From assembly GCF_000311985.1 (NCBI RefSeq), contig NZ_HE978586.1, positions 136,146 to 200,145 on the forward strand: 64,000 nt of DNA. Reading direction: 5' to 3'. Under the pieces are notes generated by a model. It was not told the DNA's origin. It made no database searches and saw only the letters and a list, made by a program, of their open reading frames with translations. Below, one piece after another: positions 55,285 to 62,277 of this stretch. Source of the stretch: Kallipyga massiliensis ph2. GTDB taxonomy: Bacteria > Bacillota > Clostridia > Tissierellales > Peptoniphilaceae. The position numbers and the translations under genes are program-made. The number at the start of each line of letters is the position of its first letter. The first letter of the stretch is position 1.

Positions 55285-55361
55285 AAATTTCCTCCTTTAT
55301 GCGGAAATGATCTTCTGTGATTGTCGAAATTCATGATCTGAATCCATGATAAAGGAGGAAA

Positions 55362-55378
55362 GTGACATCTCGGTGACA
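55362..55378 (-). promoter_or_regulatory. direct repeat TGTCAC-N5-TGTCAC, candidate response-regulator site
   Basis: Two identical hexamers 11 bp apart lie between the kinase and ATPase genes. Head-to-tail repeats at about one helical turn are how OmpR-family regulators usually bind. TATCAT is 17 bp downstream, with no -35 match, as expected for an activated promoter. Confidence 0.4.
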
Positions 55379-55382
55379 GATT

Positions 55383-56372
55383 TTAAATAACCGACTTATA
55401 AAAACGGATCCGGAAAAGGGCCCCATCCTGGTTCTCCGCCTGGATGGTCCCGTTTTGAGCGGTGATGATGGCCCGGGAGAGGGCCAGGCCGATCCCGATG
55501 GAATTTTCACTGGCCCCCTTTCCTTTATAAAAGCGGTCGAAAAGGTAAGGGAGGTCTTCGCTATCAAAACCTGGCCCGTCATCCCGGATGGTAATTTCCG
55601 TGTAGAGGGTGTTTTCCATACCCCGGACTTGGAGTTTTCCCCCGGCCGGGGTGTGTTCCAGGGCATTTTTGATGAGGTTTTCCAGGGCCTCCAGGGTCCA
55701 CCGGTAGTCCCCTTCAAAGGAGGCTTCCTCAACCTCCAGGTCCAGGGAAACGCCCTGGACGTCCAGGGGGATTTCAAAGGACCGGACTGCCTCTTCCAGG
55801 AGGGGGCGGAGGGGGACGGTGGTTTTCTCGAAGCGGACGGTCCCGGCGTCGATCTTGGACAGCTTGAGGAGGGATTCCACCAGCCACTCCATCCGCCGGC
55901 ATTCCTTGGACATCTTCCGGACCAGGTCCCGCCGCTTATCCTCGCTCAGGTCGGGGTCCTTGAGGAGCTCCATCTGGATAAAGAGGACGGTCAGGGGGGT
56001 CCGGAGCTGGTGGAAGATGTCTTCGATGGCCTCCTTGAGGACCAGCTTATCCTCCTGGAGCTGGTCCTTCTGCTCATGGAGCTTGATCAGGAGCTTGCGG
56101 ATCTGGCTTTCCAGGATGGGGACCTCCCCCTCTTCCGCATCGGAAAGCTGGGGGACTTGGTCGGCATAGAGGGCATGGTCTAGCTTCTGGGCCAGGTCGG
56201 CCAGGTCTCGGTAATGTTTCAGACTAAAAGAAATGTGACAGATGGCTACAAAGGCGGACGTCAAAAGAAAGGGAAGAAGAACTTGGGACCCGGTAAAAAC
56301 CAGGAGGATGGCCACAGCCAGGATGACGATCAAAGAAAGAAAGGCCTCCCGGCGGATGTCTTTGTTTTTCAT
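55383..56372 (-). CDS. sensor histidine kinase of the ABC-linked two-component system
   Basis: 329 residues. Two close N-terminal membrane helices (about 8-45) leave almost no extracellular loop, an intramembrane-sensing design. Then a coiled linker, the DHp H-box EDIFHQLRTPLTVLFIQ with phospho-His, N box NLIKNALEHT, G1 DDGPGF and G2 GIGIGLALS. Such kinases often sense through the neighbouring ABC exporter. GGAGG precedes ATG 56372. Confidence 0.94.
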   Translation of the reverse strand: MKNKDIRREAFLSLIVILAVAILLVFTGSQVLLPFLLTSAFVAICHISFSLKHYRDLADLAQKLDHALYADQVPQLSDAEEGEVPILESQIRKLLIKLHEQKDQLQEDKLVLKEAIEDIFHQLRTPLTVLFIQMELLKDPDLSEDKRRDLVRKMSKECRRMEWLVESLLKLSKIDAGTVRFEKTTVPLRPLLEEAVRSFEIPLDVQGVSLDLEVEEASFEGDYRWTLEALENLIKNALEHTPAGGKLQVRGMENTLYTEITIRDDGPGFDSEDLPYLFDRFYKGKGASENSIGIGLALSRAIITAQNGTIQAENQDGALFRIRFYKSVI

Positions 56373-56380
56373 GAGCCCTC

Positions 56381-57043
56381 CTAGTCCATCCGGTAGCCGA
56401 TGCCCCGGACGGTGGTGATGATCTTGGGATTCTTGGGGTCTTCCTCCAACTTCTCCCTGAGGCGTTTGATGTAGACCGAGAGGGTGTTGTCATTGACAAA
56501 GTCACCCGCCAGGTCCCAAATATCCTCGAGAAGCTGACTCCGGCGGAGGACCTGACCCCGGTTGGCTAAAAAGGTTTCCAGGAGGCGGTATTCCAGGGCC
56601 GAGAGTTCCTCCTCCTTCCCCTGGCGGGTGATGGTCCCCCGGTCCAGGTTGACCAGGACGTCTTGAATTTGGAGGGTCTCCCCCCTCCCCTCCCGGCGGA
56701 GGACATTTTGGATCCGGGCCAGGAGCTCCCGGGGGCGGAAGGGCTTGACGATATAATCATTGGCCCCCTCCTCAAAGGTCCGAACCAGGGTTTCCTCCTC
56801 ATCTTGGGCGGTGAGGAAGATCCCGGGGACTCCCATGGTCTTGGCGGCCTCCAGGACCCCGAAACCGGTCCCGTTTTGGAGGGAGATGTCGATCAGAAGG
56901 AGGTCAAAGGGCTCTTCCTTGAGCCGGAGGCGGGCCTCCCTCTCTCCCCCGACGGCCACGACAAGGAAGTCCTTCTCGGTCAGGTATTCCGTCAGGGAGG
57001 ACACGATAGCCCCATCATCTTCAACGAGTAGAATTTTATCCAT
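56381..57043 (-). CDS. OmpR-family response regulator
   Basis: 220 residues. Receiver with the acidic pair in LVEDDGAIV, phospho-acceptor Asp in DLLLIDISLQNG, switch Thr region FLTAQDEEE and Lys in IVKPFRPRE. The C-terminal winged helix (about 125-218) ends VRGIGYRMD. It heads the regulator-kinase-ATPase-permease cluster. Confidence 0.96.
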   Translation of the reverse strand: MDKILLVEDDGAIVSSLTEYLTEKDFLVVAVGGEREARLRLKEEPFDLLLIDISLQNGTGFGVLEAAKTMGVPGIFLTAQDEEETLVRTFEEGANDYIVKPFRPRELLARIQNVLRREGRGETLQIQDVLVNLDRGTITRQGKEEELSALEYRLLETFLANRGQVLRRSQLLEDIWDLAGDFVNDNTLSVYIKRLREKLEEDPKNPKIITTVRGIGYRMD

Positions 57044-57064
57044 GCTGCCCCCTTTCTTCCTTTT

Positions 57065-57093
57065 AGTGTAGCGGATTGGCTTTTTCCTGACAA
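57065..57093 (-). promoter_or_regulatory. promoter of the two-component/ABC cluster
   Basis: TTGTCA (57088-57093), 17-bp spacer, TACACT (57065-57070) on the minus strand, just upstream of the response-regulator gene. Confidence 0.55.
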
Positions 57094-57133
57094 GAAAGAT
57101 CGGCCCCCTGGCCCTGACCGGGAAATCATGTAA

Positions 57134-57139
57134 TATAAT
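57134..57139 (+). promoter_or_regulatory. -10 box for the zinc-ribbon gene
   Basis: TATAAT on the plus strand about 27 nt before the ATG at 57166, with GGAGGAG between. No convincing -35. Confidence 0.4.
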
Positions 57140-57165
57140 AAGTAGAAGAATGGAGGAGTGTAGTC

Positions 57166-57699
57166 ATGAAAATCTGTAACTACTGCGGGAATACCAGCGA
57201 CGACGGGGTGGAACTTTGTTCCTCCTGTGGGTCCGGCGACTTTTCCTATCGCTGCAACCAATGCGGCACCGTCTTCTCCTCCCCCCATTGCCCCCAATGT
57301 GGCTTAAAGGCGGGAGCAAAGTCCAGAACCTGTCCCCGCTGTGGGAGTGAATACTTCACCAAAGCCTGCCCTCAATGCGGCTACACCACCGGCCAAGGGA
57401 TCTACACCCGGTCCAGTGACCCTTATCCCAAGACGAATTCGTCCCCGTCAAAAACTGCAGCGAGCCGAAAATCCCCAGCCGCTCCCCCGGCCAAGCGCCA
57501 TAGACTTGGGATCACCTTTTTGTGGATCCTGGGCTGGATCTTCCTCTTCCCCCTCCCCTTGACCATCCTGATCCGGCGGAATAAGAAAATCCAAGCCTCC
57601 CGCCCCCTCCAAGTCCTATCCACAGTGGTCCTGGTTGTTCTCTGGGCCGTCTTCCTCATGGCCGCCTGGGGACAATATCTCGTTGACCATCCGAGATAA
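57166..57699 (+). CDS. multi-zinc-ribbon membrane protein of unknown function
   Basis: 177 residues. Six CxxC knuckles in the first 75 residues (CNYCG, CSSCG, CNQCG, CPQCG, CPRCG, CPQCG) would form three zinc ribbons. A Ser/Pro/Lys linker follows, then two hydrophobic helices (about 110-130: FLWILGWIFLFPLPLTILI; about 145-168). The ribbons should face the cytoplasm, with a hairpin anchor in the membrane. The family is widespread but unassigned. Divergent from the response regulator; followed by the palindrome arrays. Confidence 0.85.
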   Translation: MKICNYCGNTSDDGVELCSSCGSGDFSYRCNQCGTVFSSPHCPQCGLKAGAKSRTCPRCGSEYFTKACPQCGYTTGQGIYTRSSDPYPKTNSSPSKTAASRKSPAAPPAKRHRLGITFLWILGWIFLFPLPLTILIRRNKKIQASRPLQVLSTVVLVVLWAVFLMAAWGQYLVDHPR

Positions 57700-57731
57700 T
57701 TAGCTCGTCTTCGGCGGAATGGACGGAGAAA

Positions 57732-57981
57732 CCCTGATAATTTGGAGAATTTCAAGATCATCAGGGCCAGGGGCCCTGACAATTCGCTCAATCACAAGAA
57801 AGTCAGGGCTAAAAAAAGCCCTGATAATTCTGCAAATCGCAAGAGTATCAGGGAAAAAACCCTGCCAATTTGCCAAATCTCAAAAAAAGCAGGGTGAAAA
57901 AGGGCCCTGATTTTTTGTCAGATAACTATAATATCAGGGTTGAAGGCCCTGATAATTACCTTGATTTAGGGAATATCAGGG
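57732..57981. repeat. palindrome array B: six 35-37-nt hairpin units, period about 43 bp
   Basis: CCCTG arms begin at 57732, 57774, 57819, 57860, 57905 and 57947 (steps 42, 45, 41, 45, 42). Each unit ends with the matching CAGGG arm about 35 nt later. Arms vary but stay complementary: CCCTGAT/ATCAGGG (units 1, 3, 5, 6), CCCTGAC/GTCAGGG (unit 2), CCCTGC/GCAGGG (unit 4). The unit centres are AT-rich. Adjacent units also pair with each other (ATCAGGG with the next CCCTGAT) around 6-10-nt A-rich loops. Confidence 0.9.
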
Positions 57982-58056
57982 TCAAAGAATCCTACGGAGA
58001 CAAGCAAGCTGATGAGTTCAGAGCCCAAGGCAAAAGCCACCGCCGCAGGCGACTTG
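57982..58056. other. spacer between array B and the long inverted repeat
   Basis: No gene is supported. It contains only minor self-complementary words (GGCAAAAGCC; CCGCCGCAGGCG). Confidence 0.5.
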
Positions 58057-58178
58057 CCCTTGACAGTCCAAGGGCAAAATTCGCTAGAATGAAATAGCCG
58101 ACGGGGAAGGAAGGGAAATTGTTGAGTTCGTCGCCGTCGGCGAAGGCAGAAAAGCGAATTTTGTCCTGCCGTCAAGGG
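58057..58178. repeat. 122-bp nested inverted repeat between arrays B and C
   Basis: Three nested perfect arm pairs: CCCTTGAC (58057-58064) with GTCAAGGG (58171-58178); CAAAATTCGCT (58075-58085) with AGCGAATTTTG (58153-58163); CCGACGG (58098-58104) with CCGTCGG (58134-58140). The gaps on the two sides are nearly equal (10/7 and 12/12 nt). It could extrude as a long cruciform or fold as one RNA hairpin. No transposase-like coding exists inside. Confidence 0.8.
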
Positions 58179-58184
58179 TGGCTT

Positions 58185-58435
58185 CCCTGGCTATCGGCAA
58201 ATATGAGTTCCGGCCAGGGTAAAGGCTCCCTGGCTCCTGGCGGAATCAAACTCCAGCCAGGGCGGTGCTGCCCTGGCTCATGGCGGATTTGAGCCCCAGC
58301 CAGGGTAAAGGCTGCCCTGGCTCATGGCAGATTTGAGCCCCAGCCAGGGCGAGGCTACCCTGGCCAACAGCAAATATGAGCCCCAGCCAGGGTAGAGGCC
58401 CCCTGGCTCATGCCGAATATGAGCCCTAGCCAGGG
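58185..58435. repeat. palindrome array C: six 35-nt hairpin units, period 43 bp
   Basis: Units begin at 58185, 58228, 58271, 58315, 58358 and 58401 (steps 43, 43, 44, 43, 43). Each is 35 nt with arms CCCTGG(C) and (G)CCAGGG. Units 3, 4 and 6 also contain GGCTCA/TGAGCC inside. The 8-9-nt spacers resemble one another (TAAAGGCT, CGAGGCTA, TAGAGGCC). The end of one unit can pair with the start of the next around the spacer. GC-rich, unlike array B. Confidence 0.92.
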
Positions 58436-58475
58436 CACCGGACCCTCCACCTGCCGAATGTCAGCACCACCCCCA

Positions 58476-58507
58476 CAAAAAAAAGAGCCGCCAGCGCGGC
58501 TCTTTTT
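58476..58507. terminator. bidirectional terminator after the GPH symporter gene
   Basis: AGAGCCGC (58484-58491) pairs with GCGGCTCT (58496-58503) around CAGC, with an A8 run on one side and T5 on the other. It can end both the symporter transcript and any transcript crossing the arrays. Confidence 0.85.
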
Positions 58508-58514
58508 CTTTTCC

Positions 58515-59930
58515 TTAGTTTTCCCGGCGGATTTGCCCGCGGTCTTCCAGGTCTTGGAGGATTTTCTGATAGAGTTCCTCATTGATCTTGAATTTGAAAT
58601 GGTAGACCAGGTAGCCGGCGATGATGAAGACCAGGGGGATGCCGATGAAGACCAGGCGGATGACCATCTGGCCGCCGGCGTCGATGGATTGGGCGGCCTC
58701 GGCTCCCTGCTTGATACCGGAGAGGACCAGGGCCAGGGAGACAATCCCCATGGAGAGGGCTCCGCCGATCTTGTTGATCAGGGGCTGGACGGAGAGGGTG
58801 ATGGACTCGTTCCGGCTCCCCAGCTTCCATTGGCCGTACTCCACAGTGTCCTCGAGGAACATGAGCATGAGGAGCTGGATGAAGGCCTCGCCGACAAAGA
58901 GGAGGAGGGCGGCGCCCAAAAGGACATAGAGGGAGGTCTCGGCGAAGACCATGATGAGGTAGGCGATGACGACCAGGATGGTAGAGAATTGGTACATCTG
59001 CCGGCGGGTCCGGCCCTTGGAGACGGCCGGGAAGATGAGGAGGGCGCCGATTTGGGCAACGCCAACGACGGCAGCCAGGACAGGATAGAGGTCCTGGTCA
59101 CCAAAGACGTACTGCATGTAATAAATGGAAACGGTTGTGGTGGTGACGTAGCCCACGGTAAAGAGGGACATGGCCAGGGTGGTCCAGAGAAGCTGGTCGT
59201 TGCCCGTCAGGATCCGCCACATATCCTTGAGGCCGGTCTTTTCTTCCTGGCGCTGGAAGAGCTGGGGCTTTTCTTTGACGCCCAGGAGGGGGAAGAGGTG
59301 GAAGAATAACATGAGGGCGGTCACGGTTAAGGCGACGGTGAACCAGGCCTGGGGGGTGTTGCCCAGGGCGGAGGTGATGGGCTGCCAGGCGATCATGATG
59401 GTGAACATGCCCAGGTTGGCGAAGATCCGGGCGCAGGCTCCCATCTTCTCCCGGACCTTGGGGTCAAGGCTGAGGGAGGGGAGCATGGACCAGTAGGCGA
59501 TATCATTGAGGCCGAAAAAGAGGTCCCAGCCCAGGTAAGCGATGGCGAAAATCAGGGGAAAGAGGAAGTTCCGGAAGCCGAAGTCATAAAAGAGGATGAG
59601 GTAGCAGGCGGCGGCTCCCAAAGCCCCGACCAGCATGGGCGGCTTGAACTTCCCGTGCTTGGAGTCGATGTTGTCCACGATCAAGCCCATGAGGGGGTCA
59701 TTGAGGGCATCAAAGACCCGGAGGATGGTAAAGACCAGGCTGGTGGCAATAAAGATCTCCCGAGGGAGGTTGAGGATGTTGGATAAATAATAAATCAGAG
59801 CATTGGCCTCAAAGGCGTAGAACATATCCCGACCCAGGGTTCCTGCTCCAAAGAAGAACATATTCCGTCGGTCCTGGGCGGACATTTTCCCCTCGGATTT
59901 GGCATTGGGTGTCTTCCTACTCGTTGTCAT
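58515..59930 (-). CDS. GPH-family sugar:cation symporter
   Basis: Glycoside-pentoside-hexuronide transporter of the major facilitator superfamily, 471 residues and twelve membrane helices. Start ATG 59930 (MTTSRKT) with GGAG 6 nt upstream; the longer frame has no ribosome site. VFDALNDPLMGLIVDNIDSK is the family motif after TM2. MelB and relatives import melibiose or other galactosides with Na+ or H+. Last gene of the glucosidase-galactosidase operon, overlapping the alpha-galactosidase end by 14 nt, so an alpha-galactoside such as melibiose or raffinose is the likely substrate. Confidence 0.9.
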   Translation of the reverse strand: MTTSRKTPNAKSEGKMSAQDRRNMFFFGAGTLGRDMFYAFEANALIYYLSNILNLPREIFIATSLVFTILRVFDALNDPLMGLIVDNIDSKHGKFKPPMLVGALGAAACYLILFYDFGFRNFLFPLIFAIAYLGWDLFFGLNDIAYWSMLPSLSLDPKVREKMGACARIFANLGMFTIMIAWQPITSALGNTPQAWFTVALTVTALMLFFHLFPLLGVKEKPQLFQRQEEKTGLKDMWRILTGNDQLLWTTLAMSLFTVGYVTTTTVSIYYMQYVFGDQDLYPVLAAVVGVAQIGALLIFPAVSKGRTRRQMYQFSTILVVIAYLIMVFAETSLYVLLGAALLLFVGEAFIQLLMLMFLEDTVEYGQWKLGSRNESITLSVQPLINKIGGALSMGIVSLALVLSGIKQGAEAAQSIDAGGQMVIRLVFIGIPLVFIIAGYLVYHFKFKINEELYQKILQDLEDRGQIRREN

Positions 59931-62277
59931 TGGATTCTCCTTCCACTTCTCCCTCCCCCTCGGGAAGGGCTTGGATGGTGTACAGTTGGGCCCCGTAGTC
60001 CCCCCAGAGGCGGAGCTTCTTATCATAGCCTGACCCCTTGAACTGGTCAGGGAGGAAGATCCCCTCCCTGAGGGCCCGGCCGGTCATTTGGCCTTCAAAT
60101 TCCTCCTCATCCAAAGCCATATGGCGGCCGACGATGGCGACCGGGAGGGAGTCCCCCTTGAGATAGGGCGGGAGGACGTAGTTGAGGAGGTGGCCGAAGC
60201 GGGCAAGTTGGCACTTCTGGGGACGGGACCGGACCAAATAGGACAGGTCCGGGTCAATTTGGGACACTTTGAGACGGTCGTAGGCGGGCCCGGCATGGTC
60301 CAAGTGGCGCTGGGCCATGAGGACAACCCCCTGCCTCCGGTCCGGAGAGAGAATGGCAAAGCCCTCCTGGTGATCCGGAAGGTCATCCCTCCGGTGGAAG
60401 GTCCCCCTCTGGAGAAGGGACCGGTGGTCCTTATAAAAGGCCGTTTGGGCTTGAATGGCCTTCTTGTCCACCGGGCTCAGCCGACCCAGGTCCAGCTCAT
60501 AGCCCAGGACCCCCATAGCCGCTACGTTGAACCGGGTGGGCAGGGGGGTCCGGCGGAGGGTCTGGCTGTGGGGGGCGGCTGAAACATGGCAGGAGATGGT
60601 GGATTGGGGATAGAAGTAGGACAGGCCCTTCTGTATGGTCAGCCGCTCCACCGGGTCCGTATCGTCCGAAGCCCAGATCTGGGGCGCATAGGCCAGCATG
60701 CCCAGGTCGAATCGGTTACCTCCGGATGAGCACATCTCCAAAAGAACCTGGGGGTGGGTCCCGAAAATCCGGTCCAGGATCCGGTAGAGGCTGAGGATGT
60801 AGCGATGGGCCAGCTCCCCGGCCAGACAAGTGGGGCTGAAAAAGTCCGCCATATGTCGGTTCATATCCCATTTGATATAGGAGATGGGGAGGCGGTCCAG
60901 GAGGCCATTGACCTGGTCCACGATATAGTCCTGAACTTCAGGCCGGGTCAGGTCCAAAAGGAGCTGGTGGCGGCCCAGGATGGGCGTCCGGTCAGGGCTT
61001 TGGATGGCGTAATCGGGATGGGCCCGGTAGAGGTCGCTATCCGGGTTGACACTTTCGGGCTCGACCCAGAGGCCGAAGTCCATGCCCAAGTCCCGGACCT
61101 TCCTTGCCAGGCGGTCCAGGCCGCCCGGAAGTTTCTTCGCATCTTCGCTATAGTCGCCCAGGCCGGCGGTATCCGACTCCCTTCCCTGGAACCAACCGTC
61201 ATCCAGGACCAGGAGCTCCATGCCCAGGTCCCTGCCTTCCTTGGCCAGCTTGAGGAGGGAGCTTTCGCTAATGCGGGGGCCCATGGCCTCCCAGCTGTTG
61301 ATGGCGATGGGCCGGTCCCGGTCCTGCCAGGCCTCGGAAATAATCCTCTTGTTAATGAAGCGGTGGAAGTGGTCGGACATCCCTCCGAAACCCCGGTCCG
61401 TGGTTGTCATGACTGCCTGGGGAGATTCGAAGGTCTCTCCGGACCCAAGGGTCCAGGAAAAGCCCTCGGGATTGATCCCGGCCTGGACCCGGTAGAAGTG
61501 GTGGGGGCTTTCCTCCACCGAAGCATAGTGGTTGCCCGAATAGATGAGGTTGAAGCCGTAAACCCGGCCCCGGTCCTCCCCTGCCCCTTTCTCATAGAGG
61601 GCGAAGGCGGGATTGACCCGGTTGGATGAGGCCCCGGTCAGGGAGGCCTGGACCGTCCGGCCGACCGCCAGCTTCCGGAAGACGGGGTGGGCCTCCCGGT
61701 TCCAGGTCCCGGTCAGGTTGAGGAGGCCATAATCCCGGCCCGGGAGGTCCATCATGGTGGACATCACCTTATCCAGAACCACGGGCTCCTCTCCCCGATT
61801 GACAATGCGGACCCGCCGTCCGATGACATCCTCATCAGGAAAGAGGGTAAAGACCAGGTCCAGGTCCAGGGGCCGGGCGGCCTCCTTCATGTGGATGACC
61901 AGGCTTTGGGCCCCCTCCCCCCTTCCGGAGGGAAGGCCCTTCATGGGACAGGCCCCCTCCAGGATCTCATGGCTGTCATAGAGAAATTCGTTGGTAAACG
62001 CCGAATCCGAGAAGGAGATTTCCAAGGGCGGCTCGCGGAAATCCCCCCGGCCCAGGCCCGACCAGGCCAAGGGCTCATGGTCAGGGAAATTCCCCTGGTC
62101 ATCTTCCAGCTCTGTCCCATAGGTCAAGAGAGGGTGGAAGCGGAGGAAGGGGGCGTCCGAAAGAGCCACGGGTCCCCCATAATGAACCATCTCCAGCCGG
62201 CCCGATTCGTTGACGTGGAGGACCATGGCCGTCTCCCGGCCGGCCAATCGGAAATAGCCATCTTGGACATCAATCAT
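59917..62277 (-). CDS. alpha-galactosidase, GH36
   Basis: Hydrolyses terminal alpha-galactose from melibiose, raffinose and related sugars. 786 residues from ATG 62277 (MIDVQDG) with AAGGAG 6 nt upstream. Beta-sandwich N-domain, then the barrel with the nucleophile in YIKWDMNRHMADF and the acid/base in WASDDTDPVERL; LLEMCSSGGNRFD carries the conserved CSGG-type motif. No signal peptide, so it is cytoplasmic and acts on sugar imported by the neighbouring symporter. Overlaps the glucosidase stop by 8 nt. Confidence 0.95.
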   Translation of the reverse strand: MIDVQDGYFRLAGRETAMVLHVNESGRLEMVHYGGPVALSDAPFLRFHPLLTYGTELEDDQGNFPDHEPLAWSGLGRGDFREPPLEISFSDSAFTNEFLYDSHEILEGACPMKGLPSGRGEGAQSLVIHMKEAARPLDLDLVFTLFPDEDVIGRRVRIVNRGEEPVVLDKVMSTMMDLPGRDYGLLNLTGTWNREAHPVFRKLAVGRTVQASLTGASSNRVNPAFALYEKGAGEDRGRVYGFNLIYSGNHYASVEESPHHFYRVQAGINPEGFSWTLGSGETFESPQAVMTTTDRGFGGMSDHFHRFINKRIISEAWQDRDRPIAINSWEAMGPRISESSLLKLAKEGRDLGMELLVLDDGWFQGRESDTAGLGDYSEDAKKLPGGLDRLARKVRDLGMDFGLWVEPESVNPDSDLYRAHPDYAIQSPDRTPILGRHQLLLDLTRPEVQDYIVDQVNGLLDRLPISYIKWDMNRHMADFFSPTCLAGELAHRYILSLYRILDRIFGTHPQVLLEMCSSGGNRFDLGMLAYAPQIWASDDTDPVERLTIQKGLSYFYPQSTISCHVSAAPHSQTLRRTPLPTRFNVAAMGVLGYELDLGRLSPVDKKAIQAQTAFYKDHRSLLQRGTFHRRDDLPDHQEGFAILSPDRRQGVVLMAQRHLDHAGPAYDRLKVSQIDPDLSYLVRSRPQKCQLARFGHLLNYVLPPYLKGDSLPVAIVGRHMALDEEEFEGQMTGRALREGIFLPDQFKGSGYDKKLRLWGDYGAQLYTIQALPEGEGEVEGESNDNE

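Noticed and set aside
57719..58097. Short plus-strand ORFs through array B
   Set aside because: They run through repeat units without ribosome sites or protein-like composition; they are by-products of the repeats.
57732..58435. CRISPR array
   Set aside because: The conserved parts are palindromes of 35 nt separated by only 7-10 nt, units differ from one another, and no cas genes are nearby.
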